From Actinomycetes bacterium (GTDB taxonomy: Bacteria; Actinomycetota; Actinomycetes; Jiangellales; Jiangellaceae), in contig JAJYTA010000034.1 in assembly GCA_021793295.1 (NCBI GenBank), forward strand, positions 1 to 32,507: a stretch of DNA of 32,507 nucleotides, given 5' to 3'. Below are positions 7,188 to 16,763 of this stretch, piece after piece. The first letter of the stretch is position 1. Every line of letters starts with the position of its first letter. The notes below the pieces were generated by a model. The model ran no database searches. It had not been told where the DNA came from and worked only from the letters and a program-made list of their open reading frames with translations. The translations under genes were made by a program, and so were the position numbers.

Positions 7188-7631
7188 ATGCCGTTACACG
7201 GAGATTACGAACCCAGCCCGTCCGAATGGGCCCGCAACCAGGCCGAGACCTACGAAACCTCCGGAGGCTCACGCGCGACGACACTACGCGACCGTCCGGT
7301 CGTCGTGCTGACGTCGGTCGGCGCCAGGACCGGCAAGGTGCGCAAGACTCCGCTGATGCGGGTGGAGCACGACGGGGAGTACGCCGTCGTGGCCTCCTTG
7401 GGCGGCGCCCCGAAGCACCCCGCCTGGTACCACAACCTCGTCGCCAACCCGCGCGTCGCGTTGCAGGACGGGCCGGAGAAGAAGGAGTACATCGCGCGCG
7501 AGGTCCACGGGGACGAGCGTGCGCTGTGGTGGGAGCGCGCCGTGGCCACCTGGCCGGACTATGACGCGTACCAGCGAAAGACCTCGCGCTCGATCCCGGT
7601 CTTCGTCCTCACCCCGGCCCCGCCCGCCTGA
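7188..7631 (+). CDS. Deazaflavin (F420)-dependent nitroreductase/quinone reductase family protein
   Basis: A 147-aa protein of the Ddn-like split beta-barrel family. Typical features are the N-terminus [18 protein letters not shown], then [20 protein letters not shown], the cofactor-binding [22 protein letters not shown], and [17 protein letters not shown]. Relatives use reduced F420 to reduce quinones or nitro compounds. A frame from GTG 7173 adds five residues, but ATG 7188 matches the usual family start. It follows the exporter by 52 bp and could share its transcript, but no functional link is clear. Confidence 0.92.
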   Translation: MPLHGDYEPSPSEWARNQAETYETSGGSRATTLRDRPVVVLTSVGARTGKVRKTPLMRVEHDGEYAVVASLGGAPKHPAWYHNLVANPRVALQDGPEKKEYIAREVHGDERALWWERAVATWPDYDAYQRKTSRSIPVFVLTPAPPA

Positions 7632-7655
7632 GTGCCCACCTCGCGGCAGGGCCGC

Positions 7656-9017
7656 TCAGCCGGTCGACGCCAACGCCTCCTCATCCTGCGACGACAAAGC
7701 CGTGGACGCAACGTCCGGTGCCGCAGCGGTTTCCGCGGCCACCATCTCGGCCTCAGTCTGTCGAACCCGGGGTGGCGCAGCGGACCAGGCCTTGAGATTC
7801 TGCAGCACCTCGGCGTAGAACTCATCCGTCGCGTTCAGGATCGAGTCGATGAACGCGCCACGCCCCCGGCCCCGCTTTCCACCGACGGCGGACGTACAAG
7901 CGACCCTGAACGATCGGATCTCCTTCGACCGGTCCGCGACCAGGACCGAAGCGTCCTCCCGGATGTCGCGCAGAAGTCCGGCCGTACTGGCTCCCCGGCC
8001 ACGGGCCACGAACGCTTCGACGCGCAGCCCATCCGGTGCGTTCTTCAGCTGTCGAACGAGCCAGTTGACGCGTGTGGTGGCCCTGCCCTCCCGTGGGGCG
8101 TCAACGTCGACGAAACATGTGACGTCCTTTGCGCGCAGGTCAACCAGCACGTTGAGGTGGCCGACCGTGTCGGGAACCCGAATGGCGCCAGCAAGCCGTC
8201 CGTCCTCGACGAGGCTCGATATCAACGTCTGCGTTCGCGTGTGGGGTTCGGTGAGTTCACGGCGCGACAGAAACGGCGTCACCTCAGTTCCCAGTTGTCG
8301 CCCCAGGCGCAGGCTCGCGAATCGCAATAACGCATCGAAGCGCGAGGCGACCTCCGCGACCCCAGGGTCAGTAGCTCGCAGCGTTCCTGCTCTGACGGCA
8401 TCACGCACGTCAACCCAACTGTCGCTCATGTCGTCGAACTCCATCGCGCCAGACTTGGGGTGTTCCAGATAACGGATCAACTCGCCAAGGATCCAAGCCT
8501 GATCAGGATCCGCGACTCCGCGAAACTCCTTCTGCATGACCGCCTCGGTCAGAACCCTGGTCCACGACAGATGATGGAGCGCCACCTTGCGAAGCTTTCG
8601 CCGGTCGACGGCGGTGGGGTGCTGCCCGGCGATCGCGGGTATCTCGTTGGAGACCGTGATCACTGCGTCGAAGCGCTGATCACGAGCGATATCGAGATAG
8701 TTCTCCAGCTGGTCGCTCTTCAGCGGATTAGAGCCGGTCTTGACTTCGATCAATGCCGTCCAAACGGTCCGCCCTCGACACACCCGGATCAGCCCGTCCG
8801 GGTAGAGCCTCGTATCACCGACGGTGAATGGAACCTCGATATAGGTCTCGATCTTGCCGGCCGGCGCTCCGTACGGTTTCGTCAGGGCGCGCCCGAACTC
8901 GCGGACGGCCGACATGACAGCCAGCAGTGCTGACGTCGCTCGACGTTCTTGTTCTTCAGCCCCGTTGATTCCTGACGTGGGAATCAACCTCGCTTCGTGC
9001 CACGATTCTTCACTCAT
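7656..9017 (-). CDS. PD-(D/E)XK nuclease-like protein of unknown role
   Basis: A 453-aa protein. Residues 70-110 look like a restriction-endonuclease core: PD at 73-74, then about 16 residues, then ALIEVKTG with E91 and K93, then SDQLENYLD. Acidic residues in an early helix (GAEEQERR, about 20-24) would complete the active site. The middle and C-terminal parts (LVEDGRLAGAIRVPDTVGHL, RVNWLVRQLKNAPDGLRVEAF) resemble no domain I can name. The last 40 residues are of low complexity. It may be a nuclease in DNA repair or defence, but that is inference. The ATG at 9017 follows GGGGGGCGAG, and a -10-like TATCGT lies at 9055-9060. It is divergent from the NYN-LOTUS gene, with a palindrome in between. 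Confidence 0.75.
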   Translation of the reverse strand: MSEESWHEARLIPTSGINGAEEQERRATSALLAVMSAVREFGRALTKPYGAPAGKIETYIEVPFTVGDTRLYPDGLIRVCRGRTVWTALIEVKTGSNPLKSDQLENYLDIARDQRFDAVITVSNEIPAIAGQHPTAVDRRKLRKVALHHLSWTRVLTEAVMQKEFRGVADPDQAWILGELIRYLEHPKSGAMEFDDMSDSWVDVRDAVRAGTLRATDPGVAEVASRFDALLRFASLRLGRQLGTEVTPFLSRRELTEPHTRTQTLISSLVEDGRLAGAIRVPDTVGHLNVLVDLRAKDVTCFVDVDAPREGRATTRVNWLVRQLKNAPDGLRVEAFVARGRGASTAGLLRDIREDASVLVADRSKEIRSFRVACTSAVGGKRGRGRGAFIDSILNATDEFYAEVLQNLKAWSAAPPRVRQTEAEMVAAETAAAPDVASTALSSQDEEALASTG

Positions 9018-9080
9018 CTCGCCCCCCGGACGCTCGGGTCACCTCGGGCAGCACACGATACGGCGGGGGCCGGACACACC

Positions 9081-9128
9081 ATGACTGGCGGGTTTTGGGC
9101 GTCATAGCGCCCAAAATCGACCAGCCAT
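9081..9128. repeat. 48-bp imperfect palindrome in a divergent intergenic region
   Basis: Two 21-nt arms (9081-9101 and 9108-9128) match at 17 of 21 positions around a TCATAG centre. The inner 9 bp are perfect (TTTTGGGCG and CGCCCAAAA). Both flanking genes point away, so it is not a terminator of either. It could be a large operator or a dispersed palindromic element; the rest of the genome is needed to tell. Confidence 0.8.
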
Positions 9129-9206
9129 AGAGCTGCACCGGGGTTTCCTGCCGCCGCGGAGCGGACACGGAGAGGTCATCTCGGCCCGGGCGGGCGGACG
9201 GCGGCG

Positions 9207-9212
9207 TAGCCT
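9207..9212 (+). promoter_or_regulatory. -10 element of the NYN-LOTUS gene (leaderless mRNA)
   Basis: TAGCCT lies exactly 6 nt before the GTG start at 9219. No ribosome-binding site is present, so transcription and translation probably start together. No -35 consensus is visible. Confidence 0.45.
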
Positions 9213-9218
9213 GCCAGA

Positions 9219-10301
9219 GTGGATGACGAAGATCGCATCGCGCTGTTCCTGGACTACGAGAACCTCGCCATCGGTGCTCGCGAGCACCTCGGTGGCATCG
9301 ACTTCGATGTGCGCCCGATCGGCGATGCCCTGGCCGAACGCGGCCGCGTCGTCGTTCGGCGAGCCTATGCCGATTGGTCGTATTTCGACGAGGACCGCCG
9401 CATGCTCACCCGGTCGCATGTCGAACTGATCGAGATGCCGCAGCGGATGGGCGCCTCGCGCAAGAATGCCGCGGACATCAAGATGGCCGTGGACGCCGTG
9501 GAGCTCGCCTTCGTCCGCGACTACGTGTCGATCTTCGTCATCTGCACCGGCGACAGCGATTTCACCCCGCTGGTCTACAAGCTGCGCGAGTTGAACAAAA
9601 GCGTGATCGGAGTGGGAATCCGGGACTCGACGTCGGCCATGCTCCCGCCGGCATGCGACGAGTTCCTCTACTACGACGACCTCGAAGGCATCGAACCGGG
9701 ACGGCCGAAGAACCGGGCTCGGCAGCGTCGGCCGGCCGCACCACCGCGACCGGCCGAGCCGGACGTTGCGGTGCCGGCCGACGACGACGCCGCAGACACC
9801 CAGCAATCCCTGGATCTCGACGACCTGGCTGTCCTCGTCGCGCAGACCGTCTCCGGACTCCAGCGCACGGGGGGCCAGGTCACCGCGTCCACGCTGAAAC
9901 GCACCCTGCTGCGGAAGGACCCGACGTTCAACGAAGCCGATTACGGCTTCCGTGCCTTCGGTGAGCTACTGCGTCATCTGGCCGAACGTCGTGTCGTCGA
10001 GCTCGCCGAAGGCCCCACCAAAGGCGACCCCGAAGTGCTGCTGCCTGAGCTCGGGGGGCAGGAGGACGCCTTCAACCTGCTCCGCTCGGTCGTCGCGGAC
10101 CTGATCGACAAGAACGGCCGCGCGGCTCTGTCCGGGCTCAAGAACCAGATCCGGCGCGTACGGCCCGGCTTCAGCGAGAAAACCCTCGGGTATCGAAGCT
10201 TCCTGCAGTTCTGCCGCGCCGCCGACACCACCGGTGTCATTCGCCTCGAATGGTCCGACGACGCTGACGACTACCTGCTGACGGTCCCATCCACGCGCTG
10301 A
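9219..10301 (+). CDS. NYN-domain protein with two OST-HTH/LOTUS domains
   Basis: A 360-aa protein. The NYN (PIN-like RNase fold) domain fills about residues 1-155: FLDYENLAIGA carries D12 and N15, NAADIKMAVDAVEL carries D86 and D92, and CTGDSDFTPLV carries D112 and D114, a complete acidic metal site. A proline- and basic-rich linker follows. Two LOTUS/OST-HTH domains then lie at about 200-263 and 285-346; both show the pattern of a helix, a basic segment, a GY/YG turn and F-x2-hydrophobic. LOTUS domains bind RNA (including G-quadruplex RNA) in other proteins, so an RNA nuclease or RNA-marking role is likely but unproven. Bacterial LabA/NYN-LOTUS proteins are widespread and little studied. The start is GTG 9219. 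Confidence 0.88.
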   Translation: MDDEDRIALFLDYENLAIGAREHLGGIDFDVRPIGDALAERGRVVVRRAYADWSYFDEDRRMLTRSHVELIEMPQRMGASRKNAADIKMAVDAVELAFVRDYVSIFVICTGDSDFTPLVYKLRELNKSVIGVGIRDSTSAMLPPACDEFLYYDDLEGIEPGRPKNRARQRRPAAPPRPAEPDVAVPADDDAADTQQSLDLDDLAVLVAQTVSGLQRTGGQVTASTLKRTLLRKDPTFNEADYGFRAFGELLRHLAERRVVELAEGPTKGDPEVLLPELGGQEDAFNLLRSVVADLIDKNGRAALSGLKNQIRRVRPGFSEKTLGYRSFLQFCRAADTTGVIRLEWSDDADDYLLTVPSTR

Positions 10302-10323
10302 AGCGCCCTCCGGCCGCACGTCG

Positions 10324-11988
<1,665 letters not shown>

Positions 11989-12010
11989 CTACGACCTGTA
12001 GCCAATTAAT

Positions 12011-12032
12011 ACAAGTCATACTTGTGTAAACT
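12011..12032 (+). promoter_or_regulatory. Operator palindrome and -10 of the small membrane-protein gene
   Basis: ACAAGT-CAT-ACTTGT (12011-12025) is a perfect 6-bp-arm palindrome. Immediately after it comes TAAACT (12027-12032), a good -10 placed about 28 nt before the GTG start. The sequence TTGTGTAAACT recurs with one change near 13347, before the DUF2249-cupin gene, suggesting a common regulator, most simply the product of 12480-13241. Confidence 0.55.
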
Positions 12033-12059
12033 GCGCCGGTTCCGAGCCGAGAGGAGAAC

Positions 12060-12536
12060 GTGACCGTGTCCGCTACAGCTGAGGCAATGGTGCTGGCTGT
12101 GTTCATCGTGGCCACGAGCATCTGGGTGGGTGGCTACAGCGCGATCGTCGTCGTCGCCCGGACCGCCTCGGCAACTCTCGACCCGGCCGTACGGGTTGCG
12201 TTCTTTCGCTCCCTGGGTCGCGCCTACTTCTGGGTCGGCCTGCCCGCTCTGATCATCGCCTTGGTGACCGGTGGGGTGCTGGCTCGTGACCTGCCGTGGG
12301 ACGGCCTACTCATCGCGACGGTGACCATCGCCGTGGTGTTGCTGGTGAGCTTCGCCGTCGCGGTGGTCCAGGCCCGACGGATGACGCGACTGCGCCGGCG
12401 GCTACTGGAGTCACCCGACGACGAAGAGGTGGCAGAGCAGGTGCGACGAGGCTCGCGAGCTGCCGCCGGCTTGCGTGCGCTACTCGGCCTGCTCAGCCTC
12501 GCACTGGTGGTACTCGGCGCCTTCCTCGCTGTCTGA
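12060..12536 (+). CDS. Small integral membrane protein, unknown family
   Basis: A 158-aa protein with about four membrane spans: MVLAVFIVATSIWVGGYSAIV, AYFWVGLPALIIALVTGGVL, LIATVTIAVVLLVSFAVAVV, and the C-terminal LLGLLSLALVVLGAFLAV. A basic loop with ARRMTRLRRRLLE lies between spans 3 and 4. The length and W-G pattern resemble CopD- or DUF2269-type heme/copper-associated membrane proteins, but I see no clear metal-ligand motif, so no function is given. GAGGAG lies 3 nt before GTG 12060 and 9 nt before GTG 12066; either could be the start. Its 3' end overlaps the convergent regulator gene by 57 bp. Confidence 0.75.
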   Translation: MTVSATAEAMVLAVFIVATSIWVGGYSAIVVVARTASATLDPAVRVAFFRSLGRAYFWVGLPALIIALVTGGVLARDLPWDGLLIATVTIAVVLLVSFAVAVVQARRMTRLRRRLLESPDDEEVAEQVRRGSRAAAGLRALLGLLSLALVVLGAFLAV

Positions 12537-13241
12537 ACCGGCCAGGCCTGATGATCGCGGACGCAGCGCGGCATCGCGTCGAGGAGCTGCGCTCAGGTGG
12601 ACCCGGCACAGGTCGGGTTCGGCAAACGCCTCGAGCCGGTCCACCGTGACCGTCGAACCCCAAGCCTCCATCGCCCCCCGCATCAAGCCCAGATGGACGG
12701 GACACACGACGTCGGCGTGGTCTGCTGCGAGCTCGAGGAAAGGGCAGTTCCGAAGCCCGATCTCCCGACGCCGAGGGTCGTCGCTCTCGTCGGGAGCGAA
12801 CCCCAGCTCGTCGAGCATCCCGATCAGCAGCTGCACCGATCGGTCGTCGCCGCCGTCGCTGTCGACGACGTCGGCCGAAGCTTGCAGCCGTCCCCAGCCG
12901 CGCCCGGCCTCGGTGGCCCGCTCGCTCGGATCAGGATCGTCGGCCAAGGTGCTGGTGAGGATCTCGGCCAACACGCGATAGTGCCGAGGCCCCATCGGGT
13001 CCATCCGGCGCGCGGCCCTGAACAACTGCGGAGGACGGCCCGGCGCACCGCGCTCGACCGTCATGCTTTCGACTTGGCCGTTGTCGACGAGCGTCTGAAG
13101 ATGAAAGCGAGCCGTGTTGGCGTGGATGCCGAGTCGCTCGGCGATCTCGGTGATGCCCAACGGCTGGTTCGCCGCACGGAGAAGTCGGAGCACTTGGGTA
13201 CGACGTGCTGCCGGGCGTCGGGGCGTCGCACGTTTGGTCAT
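12480..13241 (-). CDS. ArsR/SufR-like winged-helix regulator with Cys/His cluster
   Basis: A 253-aa regulator of the COG2345 type. The N-terminal winged helix includes QPLGITEIAERLGIHANTARFHLQTLVDNGQVE, then a wing with GRPPQLFR. The C-terminal half carries C166, C180-x2-H183 and C212-x2-H215 (contexts RNCPFLE, VVCPVHLG and DLCRVHLS), as in SufR-like proteins, where such residues hold an Fe-S cluster. Sensing of iron-sulfur status, oxygen or NO is therefore plausible. ATG 13241 has GGGAGAG upstream. The last ~35 residues, past LSAAP, are atypical and are encoded opposite the end of 12060-12536. Confidence 0.85.
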   Translation of the reverse strand: MTKRATPRRPAARRTQVLRLLRAANQPLGITEIAERLGIHANTARFHLQTLVDNGQVESMTVERGAPGRPPQLFRAARRMDPMGPRHYRVLAEILTSTLADDPDPSERATEAGRGWGRLQASADVVDSDGGDDRSVQLLIGMLDELGFAPDESDDPRRREIGLRNCPFLELAADHADVVCPVHLGLMRGAMEAWGSTVTVDRLEAFAEPDLCRVHLSAAPRRDAALRPRSSGLAGSDSEEGAEYHQCEAEQAE

Positions 13242-13330
13242 CCGGTTCTCTCCCGAAGGCTCGCCGTCCAGTCACGACGTCCGGGGTGTCGACGACGTGC
13301 CGGGCCGAGCATGGACGCCATGGCCTAGAG

Positions 13331-13357
13331 TTTACATGAATCCAAGTTGTGAAAACT
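13331..13357. promoter_or_regulatory. Divergent promoter/operator between regulator and DUF2249-cupin gene
   Basis: This A+T-rich patch contains TTGTGAAAACT on the plus strand (13347-13357), which differs by one base from TTGTGTAAACT at 12022-12032. On the minus strand it contains TAAACT, a -10 candidate for the regulator gene. The two genes are divergent from here, so one site could control both. Confidence 0.45.
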
Positions 13358-13377
13358 CGAGAGGCGGGAGCATCGTG

Positions 13378-14010
13378 ATGCCACCGGAGACCGCGAACAC
13401 TCAGGAAGTTCACGAACTGGATGTGCGCGGTATGCGCAAGCCGGACAAGCACCCCACGATCTTCGCGACCTATGCCGCCCTGCCGGTCAATGGTGCGTTC
13501 GTGCTCGTCAACGACCACGACCCGCAGCATCTGCGTGAAGAGTTCGAAGCCGATCACCCCGCCAGCTACGGCTGGGAGTATCTCACCCGTGAACCGCGCA
13601 ACTGGCGGATCAAGATCACGAAGCTGGCCAGCACTCCCCTGCCGCGCGTCCTGGTCGACACCACGACGATCACCGCTGACCCGGCGACCGCCGACGTGAC
13701 CGGTGCGGCGTGGAAACTGCAGATCCGCGAGCGCGATCTGGACTCCAACATCATCGCGCTGCCACCGGGCGGAACCATCGACTCTCACGCCGGACCCGAC
13801 CTGGACGTGCTCGTTCATGTCCTGGCCGGCAGTGGCCGGCTGGTCACCGAACTCCACACGATCGACCTCACCCCCGGCGTGCTGCTGTGGCTGCCGCGCC
13901 GTTCTCGGCGCCAGGTCAGCGCCGGGGACCACGGCCTGCGCTACCTCACCGTCCACCAACGCCGCGAGGCACTCGTCCTGGACACCAGCAGAGCTCGAGA
14001 GCCCCGGTGA
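13378..14010 (+). CDS. DUF2249 domain fused to a cupin domain
   Basis: A 210-aa protein. Residues about 10-80 form a DUF2249 domain: HELDVRGMRKPDKHPTIF, then FVLVNDHDPQHLREEFEADHP, and WEYLTREPRNWRIKITKL. Residues about 115-205 form a cupin: ALPPGGTIDSHAGPDLD, VLAGSGRLVTEL, LTPGVLLWLPRRSRRQV. DUF2249 domains are often found near NO, nitrite or cytochrome genes and have been linked to heme or nitrosative metabolism, but their biochemistry is open. ATG 13378 follows GGGAG by 7 nt. A longer frame from 13114 runs through the regulator gene and is rejected. Its neighbour in opposite orientation is the Cys/His-rich regulator. Confidence 0.88.
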   Translation: MPPETANTQEVHELDVRGMRKPDKHPTIFATYAALPVNGAFVLVNDHDPQHLREEFEADHPASYGWEYLTREPRNWRIKITKLASTPLPRVLVDTTTITADPATADVTGAAWKLQIRERDLDSNIIALPPGGTIDSHAGPDLDVLVHVLAGSGRLVTELHTIDLTPGVLLWLPRRSRRQVSAGDHGLRYLTVHQRREALVLDTSRAREPR

Positions 14011-14029
14011 GCTGACACACCGCACAAGA

Positions 14030-14671
14030 TCACGAGCGCTTGGCTTTGCGCAGCGCACGGCGCCGACGCCAGCCGGGCGCGTCGGCGGCCACCTTGCTCC
14101 AGTGGAGCCGGCCGGTCAAGACGACGACGGCACGAGGCGATGTACCGCGAGCCGCTTCCACACCCACTGTCGACCCGTGCTGCTCGAGGCCGGTGGTCTC
14201 GAGCTGGATGTCGTCTGGGACGATCAGGCGAAAGCGGCTGTGCGTGAGATCGACATCGATGCGGATCGCCGGTCCCGGCAGGTCCGCCTCCATCAAGTCG
14301 AGCACCAGCGACGAGTGCCGCAACGTGACGACGAGGTGGTCCGGTACGGCCCATCGGCCGGCCCGCTCGATCTTCGTGTGTGCGCCGGTGATCGTCACCG
14401 GCTCACCGGGGCGGATGGTCGCTGGCACGGGCGGAGACGGAGCCAGGACGGCGGCGGCCCCGGGCAGGTGGATCAACGCCGCTTCGAGATCGCCGCGGGT
14501 CCGCGCCGCCATGACCGCACCGAGGCGTTCGTCGATCTCGTCGAGGCCGATCTGCCCATGGCTCAGCGCAGCCTGGACGAACTCCGTGGCACGCTCGCGA
14601 TCGGCGTCAGATATCCGTTCCAACGCCCGCGACGCGGCCGGATCATCATGTCGAGCCGGTTCATCGCCCAT
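14030..14671 (-). CDS. DUF1707 (SHOCT-like) domain protein with LiaF-like C-terminus
   Basis: A 213-aa protein. The N-terminal DUF1707 domain reads ISDADRERATEFVQAALSHG, then LDEIDERLGAVMAARTRGDLEAAL. The C-terminal part (VPDHLVVTLRHSSLVLDLMEAD, DVDLTHSRFRLIVPDDIQLE, TSPRAVVVLTGRLHWSKV) is a beta-rich, LiaF/toast-rack-like domain. No membrane span is seen, which is unusual for this family, where many members carry one. The ATG at 14671 lies 8 nt after TAAAGT (14680-14685), a -10-like element, so the mRNA may be leaderless. A frame from 14737 adds 22 unconserved residues. It converges on the DUF2249-cupin gene. Confidence 0.85.
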   Translation of the reverse strand: MGDEPARHDDPAASRALERISDADRERATEFVQAALSHGQIGLDEIDERLGAVMAARTRGDLEAALIHLPGAAAVLAPSPPVPATIRPGEPVTITGAHTKIERAGRWAVPDHLVVTLRHSSLVLDLMEADLPGPAIRIDVDLTHSRFRLIVPDDIQLETTGLEQHGSTVGVEAARGTSPRAVVVLTGRLHWSKVAADAPGWRRRRALRKAKRS

Positions 14672-14740
14672 GGCGCAGAACTTTACGCGCGGATCGGGCG
14701 CGCAAGGACGCGCGAACATCGACAGCGTCACCCGCAAGAG

Positions 14741-15163
14741 TCACACGTCGACGGTGATGGAGCATCGCCAGCCATCTGGGCCTGCATCGATCAGCAGCTC
14801 GTGCAACGACACCGCTTTGGGGATCGCCCCGATCTGCGGAACCTCCGCCGCGTTGCACATCGTCATCCGAGCGTCGAGCCCCGCGTCCGTCGGGGTCAGG
14901 TCGACGGCGATTGGTGCTTCGTTGTCGGTGTCGAGACGGAAGATGACCTCGTCGACCACAGCGACGAGGAGGTCTTCATCGGTGTCCCCGCGCAGTTGGC
15001 AGTGGTGGGTACGCACGGGGCGAGCCGCGGAGGTGTCCAGAAAACCGTTCACAGCGCCCAGCACCGCCTGAGCGATGCACTCTTCCCGCGACGGTGCCCA
15101 CGCCTCCACCCGGACATCGGCGGTGTGCGGCACGGTTCGATAACCAGCGGATCGCTCGGCCAC
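14741..15163 (-). CDS. Archease, RtcB cofactor
   Basis: A 140-aa archease. It accelerates RtcB guanylylation and allows repeated ligation. The family signature is AGYRTVPHTADVRVEAWAPS, followed by AVLGAVNGFLDT and the acidic C-terminal motifs GDTDEDLLVAVVDEVIFRLD, plus IGAIPKAVSLHELLID. The aspartates and histidines around HTADV are those that bind metal in archaeal archease. GTG 15163 is preceded at 7 nt by a GAGGGCGAGGGAG ribosome-binding site, which matches the usual start; a frame reaching 15487 is not supported. It is divergent from rtcB, and the two form an RNA-ligation pair. Confidence 0.92.
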   Translation of the reverse strand: MAERSAGYRTVPHTADVRVEAWAPSREECIAQAVLGAVNGFLDTSAARPVRTHHCQLRGDTDEDLLVAVVDEVIFRLDTDNEAPIAVDLTPTDAGLDARMTMCNAAEVPQIGAIPKAVSLHELLIDAGPDGWRCSITVDV

Positions 15164-15329
15164 GATCGGTCTCCCTCGCCCTCCACGCTGCGCATGCGCG
15201 ACCAGCACTTCTCCAGCCTCGCACAACGAGGCTTCCGACTCGGCGAAGATGGGGCACGCGCGGTACATGCCGACGCGGTTGGGTATACGGGTGTGAGCAG
15301 GAGATGGCGAGCAGCGAGTCGAGAAATCC

Positions 15330-16751
15330 ATGAAGATCGTCGAAGAGGCTCCGAACAGATATCGGATTCCCCGAGAAGGTGCGATGAGGGTGCCGGGGAT
15401 CGTCTTCGCATCCCCGTCGTTGCTGCCCGGAGAGGCTGACGACGCAGCGCTGGTCCAGGTCGCGAACGTCGCAGAACTGCCGGGCATCGTGCGGGCTTCC
15501 TTCGCGATGCCCGACGTGCACTGGGGCTACGGCTTCCCCATCGGCGGAGTGGCCGCCACCGACGTCGACGATGCCGGCGTCATCTCCCCCGGAGGCGTCG
15601 GCTTCGACATCTCGTGCGGCGTACGCCTGCTGGTGGCCCGTGACCTCGACCGGACAGAGTTCTCCGGCCGGCGCGGCGCCGTGATGGATCGGCTGGACAC
15701 GGCCATTCCACGCGGCATGGGCACCAAAGGGATCTGGCCCCTGCCGGATCGAGCCACGCTGCGTCGCGTGCTCGAAGCCGGTTCACGTTATGCGGTGGAA
15801 CAAGGACACGGCGTCCCACGCGACTTGGACCGGTGCGAGGACCGTGGCGAGTTGGCCGGCGCCGACTGGTCGGCGGTGAGTGATCGTGCGATCGAACGTG
15901 GACTCGATCAGGTCGGCAGCCTGGGCTCGGGGAACCACTTTCTGGAGATCCAGGCCGTCGACGAGATCTTCGATGCGCAAGCCGCTGCGGCCATGGGCCT
16001 CGATCACGGCGCGGTCTGCGTGATGATCCACAGTGGTTCGCGCGGCCTGGGGCACCAGGTGTGCAGTGACCACGTCCGCAAGATGGACAAGGCCATGGCG
16101 CAGTACGGCATCGTCGTCCCGGACCGGCAACTCGCCTGCACCCCGGTTCGTTCGCCCGAAGGCGAGGCGTACTTGGCGGCGATGTACGCAGCCGCCAATT
16201 TCGCACGGGCGAACCGCCAGCTGCTGGCCCAGGCCGCGCGCGAGGTTTTCGAAGCCGAGGCGGCCACGACCTTGGACCTGGTCTACGACGTCTCGCACAA
16301 CCTCGCCAAGGTCGAGGTCCACGACGTCGACGGGCACGAACGGACGCTGTGTGTGCACCGCAAAGGCGCCACTCGGTCGTTGCCGCCACACCACCCGGAT
16401 CTGCCCGATGATCTCGCCCCCGTGGGCCAGCCGGTGCTGATCCCGGGCACGATGGGGACCGCGTCCTACGTACTCGCCGGCGTGCCCGACAACCCGGCGT
16501 TCGGCTCCGCCGCCCATGGAGCCGGACGGGTGCAAAGCCGCCAACAGGCGGCCCGGGGCACCAGCGGACGCTCTCTGCAAACTGAGCTCGAGGCTCAGGG
16601 CATCGAAGTACGAGGGACCTCATGGCGGGGACTCGCCGAGGAGAAACCCGACGCCTACAAGGACATCGACGCAGTCATCGACGTCACAGAACGGACCGGG
16701 CTCGCTCGCAAGGTGGCCCGGCTGGTTCCGCTCGGCGTGGTCAAAGGCTGA
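15330..16751 (+). CDS. rtcB: RNA-splicing ligase RtcB
   Basis: A 473-aa RNA ligase. It joins 2',3'-cyclic phosphate or 3'-phosphate RNA ends to 5'-OH ends using GTP and manganese. The hallmark motifs are present: [28 protein letters not shown] (metal-binding Cys), [30 protein letters not shown], and [10 protein letters not shown], whose His is guanylylated. Length and order are normal. In bacteria RtcB repairs RNA cut by toxins or stress RNases. The ATG at 15330 has a weak GAGAA upstream. No RtcR-type regulator is nearby; in its place lies the divergent archease gene with a 166-bp shared upstream region. Confidence 0.97.
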   Translation: MKIVEEAPNRYRIPREGAMRVPGIVFASPSLLPGEADDAALVQVANVAELPGIVRASFAMPDVHWGYGFPIGGVAATDVDDAGVISPGGVGFDISCGVRLLVARDLDRTEFSGRRGAVMDRLDTAIPRGMGTKGIWPLPDRATLRRVLEAGSRYAVEQGHGVPRDLDRCEDRGELAGADWSAVSDRAIERGLDQVGSLGSGNHFLEIQAVDEIFDAQAAAAMGLDHGAVCVMIHSGSRGLGHQVCSDHVRKMDKAMAQYGIVVPDRQLACTPVRSPEGEAYLAAMYAAANFARANRQLLAQAAREVFEAEAATTLDLVYDVSHNLAKVEVHDVDGHERTLCVHRKGATRSLPPHHPDLPDDLAPVGQPVLIPGTMGTASYVLAGVPDNPAFGSAAHGAGRVQSRQQAARGTSGRSLQTELEAQGIEVRGTSWRGLAEEKPDAYKDIDAVIDVTERTGLARKVARLVPLGVVKG

Positions 16752-16763
16752 GCCGGCTGCGCC

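Noticed and set aside
13114-13377. N-terminal extension of the DUF2249-cupin gene
   Set aside because: It is antisense to the regulator gene and lacks conserved residues; ATG 13378 has a good ribosome-binding site.
15164-15487. 108-residue extension of archease
   Set aside because: Overlaps the start of rtcB; archease is normally about 140 aa, and GTG 15163 has a strong ribosome-binding site.
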